Below, in pieces: positions 11,919 through 23,510 of a DNA stretch of 64,000 nucleotides. The translations under genes were made by a program, and so were the position numbers. The notes under the pieces were generated by a model. That model was not told the DNA's origin and searched no databases. It saw nothing but the letters and a program-made list of their open reading frames with translations. Each line of letters begins with the position of its first letter. The stretch's first letter is position 1. The stretch comes from Lineus longissimus (Eukaryota > Nemertea > Pilidiophora > Heteronemertea > Lineidae), in assembly GCF_910592395.1 (NCBI RefSeq), contig NC_088318.1:9488349-9552348 (forward strand), read 5' to 3'.

Positions 11919-12748
11919 CTAGAACTGAGATTTCACAGGAGCACCTGTGAATTCATGACTCCAGGGTTGTTTTGAGGGCAATATTGTAAGAGTTGGTCTT
12001 GAGTATGGGGACGTGAAGGTCCGTGTGAGGCACCTGGGGAGAGAAGACTAGTTGAACGATGTGATCATGGAGGTATAACTAATTATTTATACCTCCATGA
12101 TGGGATCTGACACGGACACTACTATTGATCTCATTATATGAATACCATTTAATTACAAAAAAGTGAAAACAGATCATATCATATTCCTTGGCATAAATTA
12201 AAATAGGAGTGCGGGAACAAGGTTTTTTAGCAGGAGGAAAGCGAGAACATTTTGCGCCGTCGTATTCCGATTTGGCTGGTTAGTGGTGAAATCTGCTTTT
12301 AATTTTGCAAATTAACATATTCGTTTTCTAGTTCTAACGTTGTCTGTAAAGATGCTTTCCCAATGCTTGACTGGTCTGGCAAGAGACATTGCCAGGAAAA
12401 CGTGACGTCATTTTGGCCATTCTTCTTACCGCACGCCTTCTCTCTCCGTAAAAGTTCCTGACATGGTGTGAAGTGGGAGGGCGCACAATGGGAACCACAC
12501 TGCCGCGATGTTAATAGTTTCTATTTATAGAATTCAGCGGCAGAGATTTTAGGCACGGAAAAAGTGGATTAACTCGGCTAATCTCAATGGATTTTACCCA
12601 GGAATATTTTCAAGGCGAGAGAAACATCTGATTTAAGTACTGCGCTTATTAGATTTCATGTTCAGGCTGAAGATTGGCCTAAAACGTGGACGAAAAGAGT
12701 GCATAATCGAGTGTTGGAGAGGTCACGTGATTGGACGAGAAACCTGAA
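11919..12748 (+). mobile_element. Hairpin-ended TIR-less element, copy 1 (3' truncated)
   Basis: It starts CTAGAACTGAGATTTCACAG with a CACAGG-AGCA-CCTGTG hairpin, and matches copies 2 (39860-41085) and 3 (55298-56084, reverse) until about 12748. The terminal 34-nt hairpin seen in the other copies is missing. It carries a private 38 bp palindrome at 12064-12101. The following 12750-13200 shows no recognised gene. Confidence 0.85.
12064..12101. repeat. Perfect 15 bp inverted repeat inside element copy 1
   Basis: ATCATGGAGGTATAA (12064-12078) pairs with TTATACCTCCATGAT (12087-12101) around an 8-base centre. Copies 2 and 3 lack it, so it is an insertion or a fold-back duplication private to this copy. 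Confidence 0.8.
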
Positions 12749-13199
12749 CAAAGTTTTCGTGCTTTTAGCTGTCAACATCAATGGCTATAATATACTCCTG
12801 CAGAATAGTAGAACTAATAGAACTAATTTCCGAAGTTTCCAATAGTTTGAACACAAATCAGAACATCACCCATCAGCTGGACTCAGATCTGCATAAATTA
12901 CGATAAATAATGAGGTCGTCGCTTCAATTTCGCAAAGAAAGTTGACTCCATTCGAAGGTTGTTTTGACCAAATTCTGTTGAACTCATCGTTATGAGGGCA
13001 TTTGAACACATTCTCGTTGATCTTTTCTATAAACGTGTGAAGTTTCGTACCAAAATGCGTTTCCGTAAAGGCTTAAAAAAGAAAATTCGTCACTTACAAA
13101 ATCATCGCTCCGGTAGAAATAAAAATGTCACCGCCATTTTCTTGACGATAGTACTCCAGGTAACCTCGGCGGAAAATTTAAAGCGGGGTCATCCGGGGT

Positions 13200-13595
13200 C
13201 AAAAAACAGTTTTGCTCACTACCGCCAACTGGTGATATAAATCGACACTAATCTATTTTATATCAAAACTTCTGTATCATGAAGACCTTTTCAACTTTAT
13301 TTCAAGCTTTTATCTGCTGGAATAGAGCGTCAAAAAATTGTTTTTTCATTTATGCATTTTGCCCCCTGGGGAGCTGAATTTGAGTCGAATCGCCCAAATT
13401 TTTTTCCGTAAGCAACATTTTCTGCAGTGTTTATAAGCAAGACTAGATTTGAAGTGCCTCGGTTGTATGATTACAAAATGCCCAACTTTGTCTACAGATG
13501 GCATGATGGAAGGATGGCAGGATGGGTGGAAGGACGGACACCAATCGAATAGCTATTTGACTAGCTCCGCTGACTTTGTCAGCTGAGCTAAAAAT
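13200..13595 (+). repeat. 3' module of the GAGGCCC family, copy 1
   Basis: It carries CCGCCAACTGGTGATAT, a stretch with TTCAACTTTATTTCAAGC and ATCTGCTGG, TACAAAATGCCCAA, a GGACGGACACC tract, and ends in the GCTGACTTTGTCAGC hairpin followed by TGAGCTAAAAA. The same module recurs at 27575-27908, 28940-29312 and 44270-45189. It is followed directly by the 145 bp array, which ends in the same way. Confidence 0.8.
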
Positions 13596-13596
13596 A

Positions 13597-14674
13597 CTAG
13601 TTGCAGATGCAGAAACTGAATATACCTAAGAAAGGGACCTTCCTCCACCCCTCTTTAATACATGACAAATAAATTATCAAATTATATAAAAGTGAGGGGA
13701 GGTTCTTCGGTTCATTGGAAAGGAAAATCAAGATGGGTTCCGTGGTGGCCATCTTGGATAGTTGATGGCGCCCATTATCGAAAGGAACCATCTTCTAACC
13801 ATTCACAATTCCGAGAATGAAAATCATTGCATTCCATGAAAGCCTTCCCCTTTGAATGCCCGGCAAACAGATTTCAAGATGACTGCCAGGGAGGCCATCT
13901 TGGATAGTTGATTGCACCCATTATCTAGTTACCTTCTTCTAACCATCGGCAATTCCCATATTGAAAATCATTGCATTCCATTAAAGCTTTCTCCTTTAAA
14001 TGCCCGAAAACAGACTTCAAGATGGCTGCCCTGGTGGCCATCTTGGATAGTTGAAGGTGCCTATTATTGAAAGGAACCTTTGTCTAACTATTGGCAATTT
14101 CCACAATAAAAATTATAGCATTCCATGAAAGTGTTCTCCTTTAAATGCCCGGAAACCGATTTCAAGATGGCTGCCCCAGCAGTCATAATGGATAGTGGAT
14201 GAGGCCCATTATCGATAAGACCCTTCGTCTCACCATTGGAAATTCCCATAGTGAAAATCATTGCATTCCATGAAAGCATTCTCCTTCAAATGCCTGGAAA
14301 CGGATTTAAAGGTGGCTGCCCTGACGGCCATCTTGGATAGCTGATGGCGCCCATTATCGAAAGAAACCTTTGTCGCACCATAGACAGAGAAAATCATTCC
14401 ATTCGGTGGAAGCATTCTCTAGTTTTGGCACGGAAATGGAAAAGTTTACGGTCGGACGACGGACATGGTGTCGACATGACACCCCTTCGAAGGCGCGCGC
14501 ACAAAAGTGATAACGTTAAACCATCCACAAGAATCTAGACATCTCGCCTGGTCAGTTGAGCGAATGATCAACTCAATTCCTCCACGGACGGACCGAAGGA
14601 TGGATGAAAGGACGGAAACCATTTGAATAGCTATTTGACTAGCTCCTCTGACTTTGTCAGCTGCGCCAAAAATA
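13597..14674 (+). repeat. ~145 bp tandem array with AAGATGGC palindromes, closed by 3' module
   Basis: Five degenerate units of about 140-150 bp are marked by CCATCTTGGATAG-like text near 13749, 13902, 14038, 14181 and 14328. Each has AAGATGG, a short GC-rich centre and CCATCTT, followed by GCGCCCATTATC and GAAAATCATTGCATTCCATG. The block ends (14575-14674) with a GGACGGA tract and the GACTTTGTCAGCTG end module. Open frames in it are repeat artefacts. Confidence 0.85.
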
Positions 14675-14750
14675 AATTATTCTGATGGCCGGCTAGCAGT
14701 AAAAACAAGTAAGGTACACAAAAACACTTTCTTTGAACAAAATATCGTAA

Positions 14751-14876
14751 CATTGGGTGATATGAATAAAGACCAGCAAATGCTTTTATCTAAAACTCCA
14801 TGTACATTTACACTAGGCCTTTCTGTACGCAATTGAAGTAAATGCATTTGCTAGTCTTTATTCATATCACCCAATA
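14751..14876. mobile_element. Small palindromic MITE
   Basis: Positions 14752-14783 (ATTGGGTGATATGAATAAAG and on) and 14844-14875 are inverted copies with one mismatch in 32 bp, separated by about 60 bp. The tip CATTGGGTGAT matches the TIR tip of the element at 59665-60950. The region 14877-15510 holds no recognised feature. Confidence 0.8.
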
Positions 14877-15510
14877 TGCCATTAGCGTCTTCAGAAGGCT
14901 TGAGGGAGATCTAGGTCAGATGCACAGCAATTTTCATGGAAATAAATACTGTTTTCATCATGTACTGGCAGTTCAAAGCTGGTTCGTAATAATAGCGACA
15001 TCGTGTACACACAGTCACAGCACACAGTGCCAGTACCGTGGTGATCAACACCAATAAAACCAAGAGAAAACGACGACATAGCGTATCACTTTGTGTGCCT
15101 TCAAACGGCTTACTCAATTCCCCCCAAACGCAATGGCGCAATGGTTGCATCAATTATTTAGCTTTTTGTAGACAGCATATAGAAAATATACAGTGTACAT
15201 TTTGCCAAAAATTGCCCAGGCCCGCTTCGATGGTAAATCAACTAGATTTGGCAAATTTGAAGGATAGTCTCACTCAGCTGTAAGTATGTAGTATCATTTT
15301 ATACATTTTGGGGCTCATGTGATGGGGTTGCTTCATTCATTTTAAATAGTAGAAATAACCTAACTTAATCAATTGAAGTGGGTCTCACGGCAAATATCTG
15401 TGGAATCCCCGAATCTTTTCCAGACTCCGATCACTGAGCCCCAGCTATGTGCTCACTGCACAGTTACAAAATTGCCGAAAGTGCGGCAATCCCCTGAGTA
15501 GATCATATAA

Positions 15511-16270
15511 TGAAATGGCCAGGGCCATTGTGCTCACCTCATGTGGAGGAAAGATGGATAAAGATCATGGTATTGTGGAATGTAGTGTTAGGTTTGATGT
15601 AGGTCCAAGCAATTACAATTTCCCCAAAATGGCCAATTGACAGTACATTCGACCTCTGTGGCCTTGAAAAGTAGGTCAAATCAAAGAAGACCCGGGTGAC
15701 ACATTGAATGGTTGTTAGAATTAGATGTACCTATGATATAAAATTGGTGCCAATCGGGCAAGTAATTACTAAGAATAATGGCATTTTCAAGAATTTAGGA
15801 TTTGGCCCCCTCCCTGGAGGCCAAACGGCAAATCAGATCGCACCAAACTTCAGTACCTGAGATCACCTGACCAAGGGGTACATGTGTACTTAATTTGTGA
15901 TCAATAGTCATTGCAGTTAAGAAACGTGCCATAGTTACGGCCTGACGGCCAATTTACGCCATTTGACCTCTGTGACCTTGACAAGAAGGTCAAATTAAAA
16001 ACCTGTGTGACATATACTGTATGGCGGTTAGATGTACCCATGATATCAAATTGGTGGCAATCGGGCAAGAAGTTAAGGAATAATCACATTTTTAAGGTTT
16101 TTGGATTTTGCCCCCTGGTGGTCAAGTGGTGAATCATATTGGACCAAACTTTGGTCCCTGAGATCACCTGACTAAGGGGTAAATGTGTACCAAATTTGGT
16201 ATCAATAGTCATTGCAGTTTAGAAACGTGCCATCGTTACATCCTAACGGCTATGTACACCATTTGACCTC
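15511..16270 (+). repeat. Monomer array, GGCCATTGTGCTCACC family
   Basis: It starts with the 5' hairpin (AATGGCCAGGGCCATT, then GTGCTCACC) and carries units with TTTGACCTCTGTGACCTTGA at about 15964 and related text at 15650 and 16262, spacing about 300-314 bp. This subfamily has AATCGGGCAAGAAGTTAAGG and CCTGAGATCACCTGAC. It ends about 200 bp before HSF exon 5 (measured on the plus strand). Confidence 0.8.
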
Positions 16271-16466
16271 TGGTACAAGGCACATCGAATGCATAATTTA
16301 AAGGTGACTCCAGGCAGTTTTAAATCCACTGACTTAAGCAGTTCATATGGTTTTATATATTTCTGAAGAAAAGAATTGTGGGGAAAAAAATTTCTTCACA
16401 TTTCCACCCTTTTTTGCTAAAGCAGGTCACATATGTTTGGGCAAGAAACACAAGTTTAAGACTAAC

Positions 16467-16542
16467 CTTGTTCACAATCTGTTGTTGTTTGCCATGTTTT
16501 TGTCTTAAGTCAGAAATTTCACTCCAAAGTGCCTCATTTTCC
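16467..16542 (-). CDS. HSF: HSF coding exon 5: HR-A/B coiled coil
   Basis: This 76 nt exon lies between a TCTTTCAG acceptor (before 16542) and a GTTAGT donor (after 16467). It codes ENEALWSEISDLRQKHGKQ then QQIVNK, matching the HR-A/B core of metazoan HSFs (ENEALWREV-x-x-LRQKH-x-QQQ). Hydrophobic heptad positions (Leu, Ile, Leu, Ile/Val) are kept. Its flanking introns are 12967 nt (upstream) and 15555 nt (downstream), so this exon is isolated in repeat sequence. The last codon Lys joins exon 6 in phase 0 to give the NKLIQFL motif. Confidence 0.96.
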
Positions 16543-16950
16543 CTGAAAGAGAAGAATTGAAAAAAATACAATAGTTAGTGACAGTATATATCCCTTTCAC
16601 CAGTTTTAGGTCAGTTGTTTGGAGCAACTCACATGCACAGTTTGCTGCGTGGAAGTTTCAACCTTGCTTCACCCAGTGCAATGAGCTACTGGGCATCTCT
16701 GTGCGTAAGACATCCCAAGTGACAAACCTGGTGGGGAGAATATATACAAAGATACAATTTCACACATGTGCACAAGCTTGAGTTGTCTTTATATAAACAG
16801 ACAACATGGCACACTGAATCCTATTTGGATTTGGAGGCGCTGTCACTCTGGTCCCTTTTTAAGGTCAGTACAGATTTCACCCCTTTCATCACCAAAACAT
16901 GAATATATGTATCGTATTAATTGTGAGATCAATGGTCACTGCAGTTAAGA

Positions 16951-17290
16951 TGAAAAGGCCAGGGGCCATTGTGCTCACTATACAGATATTTAGTGGTAAG
17001 GAATTCATGCTGGTTAAGAAACATGCTACATGTTAAGTATATAGGTCAAATCAAAATGGGTACGACATGTGATGCATCCTTGCTCGGATTACATACCATA
17101 AAAATATTATTGAAAACAAGTCACTTATAAACAAGATATTGCACCTTTTACCTTTTCAGTTTTGGCCCCCTGGTGGCCAAATCGAGAATCATATTGGACC
17201 GAAATTCAGTGTCGGAGGTTATCTGACCTAGAGGCCATGTGTACCAATTTTCAAGTTGATAGTTTTAGGAGTTAAGAAAGGAGTTAAGAA
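16951..17290 (+). repeat. Single-monomer element upstream of the piggyBac remnant
   Basis: The 5' hairpin AGGCCAGGGGCCATT with GTGCTCACT at 16951-16980 is followed by one monomer that stops within GTTAAGAAA at about 17290, where the piggyBac-derived sequence begins. The region 16543-16950 is intron 4 with nothing recognised. Confidence 0.75.
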
Positions 17291-17323
17291 ATTTCTGATT
17301 GTTTTAGTAAAAGTGACTTCAAA

Positions 17324-18197
17324 ATGGTGGCGAGAAGATCAAAGAGGTTTAGTGTAGAGCAAGTTGTAGCTGATATTGTGGCAAATAGCGATAGTGAAGA
17401 TGACTTTATGGATGATTATATTGATCATCAAATTTCACCAGATGTTAGTGACACTGAAAGTGTGTATGCATTAGACCAGGACAGTGGTCATGATAGGGTT
17501 TGCGCTCCTGGATCTGATCTTCCTGATGGTGAAATGATGTTAGTAGCAATGACAGTGGCAGTACCAGTGGCAATGATGATGACCCTCCATTGGCATAAGC
17601 TGTAGTCCCCCCTGCTGCTGGTAGAGGCAGGGCCCGGGGTAGGGATAGAGGCAATGCCGCCAACCCCGCCCAGCCGCAGCTGCTCGTGATGATCGTGTGC
17701 AGAACATTTGTTGGGTTGATCATGATGGCACAGTCCCGGTATGGTGCCCACAGTATGCAAGACAGCCAGGGCCTATCGGTGGGGTCGATCTGATTGACCA
17801 GTATCTCCAATACTATGAATATCCACATCACAGTAACAATTGGTACATGCCACTCTACCATCAGTTTCGGGAAACTGCCATAGTAAATGGGTATATCTTG
17901 TATCAGAAGGTACATGGTGACAAGATGACCCATCTGAAGTTCAGGGAAGACCTAATTGAGGGTTTGTTGCAGGGTATCACACCAACTAGAAAGCAGCAAC
18001 GGCGACCAAGTGATGCTAACAGAAATGTCCGCCTGGTGGAACAGCACTTCGGTTGGACCTCGGTCAAAAACTATAAACCAAACTGCAAGGTCTGCTCCTT
18101 TCCATCAATCAAGTATGTGCAAACCAGCAATGGCTGCCAGGAGTGCAACAAGCCAATGTGCTGGCCAGACTGTTTCAAGGCAGAATTTTTGCATTGA
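17324..18197 (+). pseudogene. piggyBac-type transposase remnant, centre deleted
   Basis: This codes fragments of a cut-and-paste DDE transposase. The N-terminal piece (17324-17603) is basic then acidic (MVARRSKRFSVEQVV, then SDSEDDFMDDY), as in piggyBac N-termini; a GRGRARGRDRG stretch follows in a shifted frame. The C-terminal piece (17697-18197) has GGVDLIDQY, whose Asp is the third catalytic carboxylate of the family, and ends in a Cys-rich zinc-binding tail (CKVC, CQEC, CWPDC). The two upstream catalytic Asp regions are absent, so about half of the usual 550-600 residues is missing. It is inactive. No TIRs or flanking TTAA could be proven. Confidence 0.85.
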
Positions 18198-18599
18198 AGG
18201 GAGGAGAATTTCACAGCACCAACTTGATGCTCGATACTAGAAATTAACAACAAATAGATTATTCTTGGACAGGACATTTACTCTTTATTCTTTTGTTGTG
18301 TGATTCTGACATGTCCAAGGAATAATACAATGATATAAGCATAACTACATCTAAAATATAACATAATCATACGTCTTGTTCTGGCGAATTATCAACATTT
18401 GTGTATTTGGCCCAGGAGGGGTTCATCTTGACATTTTGGATATTTTTCACAGGCACAGTTTAAAAGACTTGGTAAGTGTTTTACATCTAAATAACATGGT
18501 AATTTGACCCTCATTACAGTGTATCTTATTTTCAGTTTGAACCATTATTAATTTGGCGGTGGAGGAAACGGCTGCATTATTATCTTGGCCCTTTAAGGG

Positions 18600-19935
18600 A
18601 TAAGCAAGATATTGCACTTTTACATTTTCAGTTTTGGCCCCCTAGTAGCAAGTGGAGAATCAGATCAAATCCAATTTCAACATCAGAGATTATCTGACAT
18701 AGCAGATCATGTGTACCAAGTTTCAAATTCATAGCTTAAGTATTTAACCCTTTAGAGTAGACACCAGACATTATTAATAATTTCAGTTTTTTTCGGCACA
18801 TTTTTGCCAGTTTCCAATTTTTTTGACACTCTTTAGTTTTGGTTCAAATGAGATAGAATGAAATGGCCAGGGGCCATTGTGCTCACCGTATAGATATTTG
18901 GTGCTTTGGAATTCAACCAGGTTCAGAAACATTGTACATGTATAGTATATAGGTCAAACCAAAGTCGGTATGACATGTGATGTATCGTTGCCTGGAGTAA
19001 GTACCATAAGAATACCATCAAAAACAAGTCACTAATAAACGAGATATTGCACTTTTTACCTATTTTAGTTTTGGCCTCCTGATGGCCAAGTTAAGAACCA
19101 GACCGGACCGAAAATCAGTGTCACAGGTCATCTGACCTAGGGGGTCATGTGTACCAAGTTTAAAGTTCATAGCTTTAGTGGTTATGAAACGTGCCATAGT
19201 TACACACAAACGGCCAATTCACACCATTTGACCTCTGTGACGTTGAAATGAAGGTCAAATCAAAAACATGCAGGATAGGTGATGTATCCTTGCTCTGAGT
19301 ACCTACCATAAAAATAAAATTGAAAACAAGTCACTTTTAAGCGAGATATTCACTATTCAAATTTTTGGTTTTGGCCCCCTGGTGGCCAAGTTAAGAAGCA
19401 GACCGGACCAAAAATCAGTGTCACAGGTCATCTGACCCAGGGGGTCATGTGTACCAAGTTTAAAGTTCATAGCTTTAGTGGTTAAGAAACGTGCCATAGT
19501 TACACACAAACGGCCAATTCACACCATTTGACCTCTATGACCTTGAAAAGTAGGTCAAATCAAAAACCTGTATAATATGTAATGTATCCTTGCTGGGGGT
19601 ACCAACCATAACAACTTTATCGAATACGCATCACTAATGAACGAGATATCACACTTTCTAGGTTTTCACTTTTTGCCCCCTGGTGTCCAAGTCGAGAAAC
19701 AACTCAGACCGAAATTCAGTGTCCGAGGTAGCCTAACCTAGGTGGTCTTGTGTACAAAGTTTCAAGCCCATAGCCCTAGCAGTTACGAAACGTGCCACAG
19801 TTACGCTCAAACGGCCAATTTACGTACGCCATTTCACCTCTATGACCTTGAAAAATAGGTCAAATCGAAAACCTCTAGGATTTGTGATGTATCCTGGCTG
19901 GGAGTACCTACCACAAAAATCTCATCATTTTGTGA
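18600..19935 (+). repeat. Monomer arrays flanking a new 5' end
   Basis: A monomer fragment at 18600-18745 resumes after the piggyBac remnant. A full 5' module starts at about 18861 (AATGGCCAGGGGCCATT, then GTGCTCACCGTATAG), followed by units with TTTGACCTC at 19228, 19528 and about 19832, spacing 300-306 bp. The array stops at about 19935 inside a monomer without a 3' module. Confidence 0.85.
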
Positions 19936-19959
19936 TAAAGTAGTGCAGTGAACATGGTC

Positions 19960-21860
19960 CAGCCTAAGCCGGGACAGCCATGCAGTAATTGCCGTCAGCT
20001 TTACATCAGGGACAACCAACCAGTTTCAAAGTGCAAGGCGAGTCCAAGGGGTATGATTTTATTAGCCCGCATTGATAGCAAGTAAAAATTTAACAGATAC
20101 ACTGATTTTTTGTTAACCAACTGTCACATACGCTTTTCTTTATTTAATCCATTTGGAGGTAAGTATTACAGTGAGAACGGATGAAATACTAGAATTGACT
20201 GGTTCTTCTGATGACCATGTGGACAAGCACTGATGTTGGAGGTGTGTAAGTGTAGCTCAGCTCCTCTCTCCCAGTCATCTGTGATGTGGTCACCAAATAT
20301 TTTCAAATGCAGCTGTGTATCATTCCTGTTAAACATGATGAGAAAACATTTTAATTTTGCTGGCCAAGTTTTATAATACAAGACCAACAACAACTGATAA
20401 GGTGCTAATGATTATTGATCAAGGTAAAGGTAGGAACTACCACGGAAGTGCCAATGAACAAGGAAGTTCACTGATACGATTAAGACTACAGGGAGGTCGA
20501 GAAAAAATGCAACCGGATACTTCCTACTTCCACTACCAGGGGGTTAAAACCATTGATATCAGTGGATGGGGAATCTTTCTAGGAGAGGAATGATACCAAG
20601 AACGCCCGATTTGGTTCAGTATTTTTTGTTTTAGAGCCTATTTTGTGAGGCAAAGAAAGGTTTCATTCTTGCACAGGCAGAATCGAACTATGCCCGTAAA
20701 TTGAACTTAACAATTAGGGGGATTAAATGTAAGGTAATAATACTGATATGAGATATTGTCGACAAGGTTCCTAGTGACCATTTGCAGCTGATTAAAGGTC
20801 ATGTTAGCATGGCCCGGCCTCAGCACACCACTGAGATGTTTGCAACCTACAACAGAAGCGTTCTGTTTTTCTGCATTGAACCTGGCCAAGGGACTTCAAC
20901 CTTGCTTCAAAAAAACGTCTCCACAACAAGAACTACTGAACAGAATCGGTCGATCTTGGTATCATTCTTCTTCTAGAAAGATTTCCCATCCACTGGTATC
21001 AATAGTTTCTACCCTCTGGTAGTGGAAGTATCCGGTTGCATTCTTCTGGACCACACTGTATAATAAGAGTGTGATGAATTGGCCCCTGTTGGATTCATTG
21101 GGCTATGTACAGTGTGCACATGTGTATCGCATCGTTGACATTCCAAGACCAGAGTAGATCATCAATTGCGCTGTTTATTTACATAGTCAACCTTACCCGA
21201 TGACTTCAGAACGATGTTTTTTATTGTCTTGTTTATTCACATTAGTACTGCTATGTTACAAGAGTTATTTGTTGAGTAATTCATCATTTTGAGCCGGACT
21301 TTGACATCGTTTTGACAGATCAAATACTTCTGCATTTTGACAACTTAAGGTATCACCTGAGAGTGACTTAATAGCACAAAGTCTGCTTGTGCATAAATAA
21401 AACCCAGTTTTGTTGGGCAATAAAAAGCATGATATCTAAATAAATTGTGGGAGAAAATGTAAAATAATTATCAAAGATTGAGAGCAAGAGCTTGGACTCG
21501 AAAAACAAGCTGTGAAAAGAGGCAAAATTTGTCATTGAATCGCCATCTACGTAACGATGCATTTACTGTCCATTTCTACAGCGATGACTTGAGACACAGA
21601 AAAACGATCTCAAAAATGGTTGATTTCAGTACTCGTGACATGTTAAACGAAGTTAAAGCAATCATTCTCTGTGGAGGTTTACCCAATGAGTAGAGTCTGG
21701 GTGATTTTGAGCCACTTACATGTGTTTAAAGTGCACATTGTGACAAAAGGTTTCGGACTGAACATGCTGAATACGCTATCTAACTGATGGCCATCCACCA
21801 TTTTGCCGGATGCTCGAAACTTTGGGATTGTCAAATGGAATGGATATCGCATAATCTCTT
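19960..21860 (+). repeat. Long interspersed repeat, copy 1
   Basis: It shares several blocks, in the same order and orientation, with 31380-32260: GGGACAACCA with AAGGGGTAT, CCAACTG-CACA with TTATTTA and GTATTACAGTGA, then a block at 21590-21780 with AGAAAAACGATCTCAAAAA and TAGAGTCTGGGTGATTTTGAG. The part at 20080-20470 also matches 5600-5870 in reverse. Copy 1 is about twice as long as copy 2. A short frame ending TAG at 21691 is conserved between copies (see findings). Element type is unknown. Confidence 0.65.
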
Positions 21861-21869
21861 ACAAACTCT

Positions 21870-22362
21870 GCTAATGAAATGGTCCATGGACCATGTGCTC
21901 ACCTGTGGGACTGAACAAGTATAACAGGAATTAAATTTCAGTCACATCAAAGTAAGATATTTCTGTTGATTAATGGCCAAGAACAATAGATGTAGGTGCA
22001 TAAAAACAAGGAAAACATGGAAAAAATCCTGAATTCTTTTGACCTATGTGTAGAAGGGGTTCTTTATAATCATTTTCCTTGGAACAAGAAAATTATTTTC
22101 ATTTCTTCATGGTTAGTTATTGCAGAAATCATTGAATCATTGAATCATTGAATCATTTTTCTTTCAACCTGTTATTGGCAAGATTCTTTTCAGTGACAAT
22201 CCATTTTCCTCAAAGCATAAGTGGTATTAGGTAACAATGCTGGTCTATGGCTAACCACAGGCTTGAATCATCTTCCATGACCCTAAGTGACTGTGGATTT
22301 GCTTTTGTCTAACAGTGGTGCCATCGGGACACTTTGTCCTCCTTGACCTTGAAAAGTATATC
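21870..22362 (+). repeat. ATGGTCC-type element 5' end and unassigned sequence
   Basis: The start at about 21874-21905 is ATGGTCCATGGACCAT followed by GTGCTCACC, the third hairpin variant, also at 261-290 and 45600-45630. A 9-base tandem (ATTGAATC repeats) lies near 22125-22155. No gene. Confidence 0.65.
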
Positions 22363-23510
22363 GAACAAGAGGCCCAAGGGCCTGGCGCTCAGCTGGATGA
22401 CCTAATAACATAGGACGGAGGGTGTAAAGTAGTAAATATCGGCTTTATACTACTGTTTGAAGGTCAAGAGAACACGTTATACCACTAAAATTTCCAATGC
22501 AGAGCTGCCAGCTGGATGAAATATGATTGAACTAATCAGCCATGGTATGTAAATATTACAGGAGGCAACGGAAGATATCCCTAGTTCAGTATGTTGTATC
22601 GGTAGCTTTACAGAAAAGAAGTGTCAGAGAGGATGAGACTTCTCCATGGACAACTGTGATATGTCCAGGCTGGGTTGTACAGCACAAGAATACAAAATGC
22701 TGTCTGTAATTGAGAGGTAACCTGATTGAACAGAGTTCAAAATAAATAGAAATGACCAGTTTGGGACTAACACCACTGTTTTTTTTTTTAATAAGGTAGA
22801 GATTACAGGAGTCAACAAAATTAATTTTATTGAGAGAAATTGACCTGTCCTGCAGGTGATTGGAATTTACAATACAAAGGGTCGTTTTTCATGACATTGT
22901 GCTCTACTGTGTATCCCTAGTGAGTCGATCGGGAACCAATCTATCCTTGGCGCAGACAGGTTAAAATTGGCTATATCTTGAATAGATTGAATTGCGATGA
23001 AAATCTAATGCAATAATGGAGCAATATCGAAGAGACAAATTAATCAAACCAATTTTCCACAGACTCGGACCCTGCAATGGCGTGATGTATGCATGCATAT
23101 AAAAGTATATCAATTGGTCCGATAGAGATGATGAGGCAATGTCAATATGCCTCGTTCCTTAGTCAGCAATATTCCCCTTTTTATACGGAGAAGAAGGAGA
23201 ACCCAGATAGGCCTTCAAACGTCGGCTTCCAAATGGCTCGAACCAACTGTACTATCACTACTATAACTTTAAAATGCGTGCTCCTCCTACATGTAGCAAT
23301 GTCTCGGCCAAAAAGGCACTTAGTCGACAGGCAAGCTAGAAGTTCAGCACCGTGAGCAGCTCCTTGGTAAGGCCATGTCAGGTTCAGCACGCCTATAAAC
23401 AATAGACCACCCATAAACAATAGACCACCAATTTGACCCCAGCTCCTAACTGCGGGAAAACCCAAGTCCAGCTACCAAAAATACCAAAAATTCATTTTTG
23501 TTTACATTTG

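Noticed and set aside
17445-17933. 162-codon minus frame
   Set aside because: It is antisense to the piggyBac remnant.
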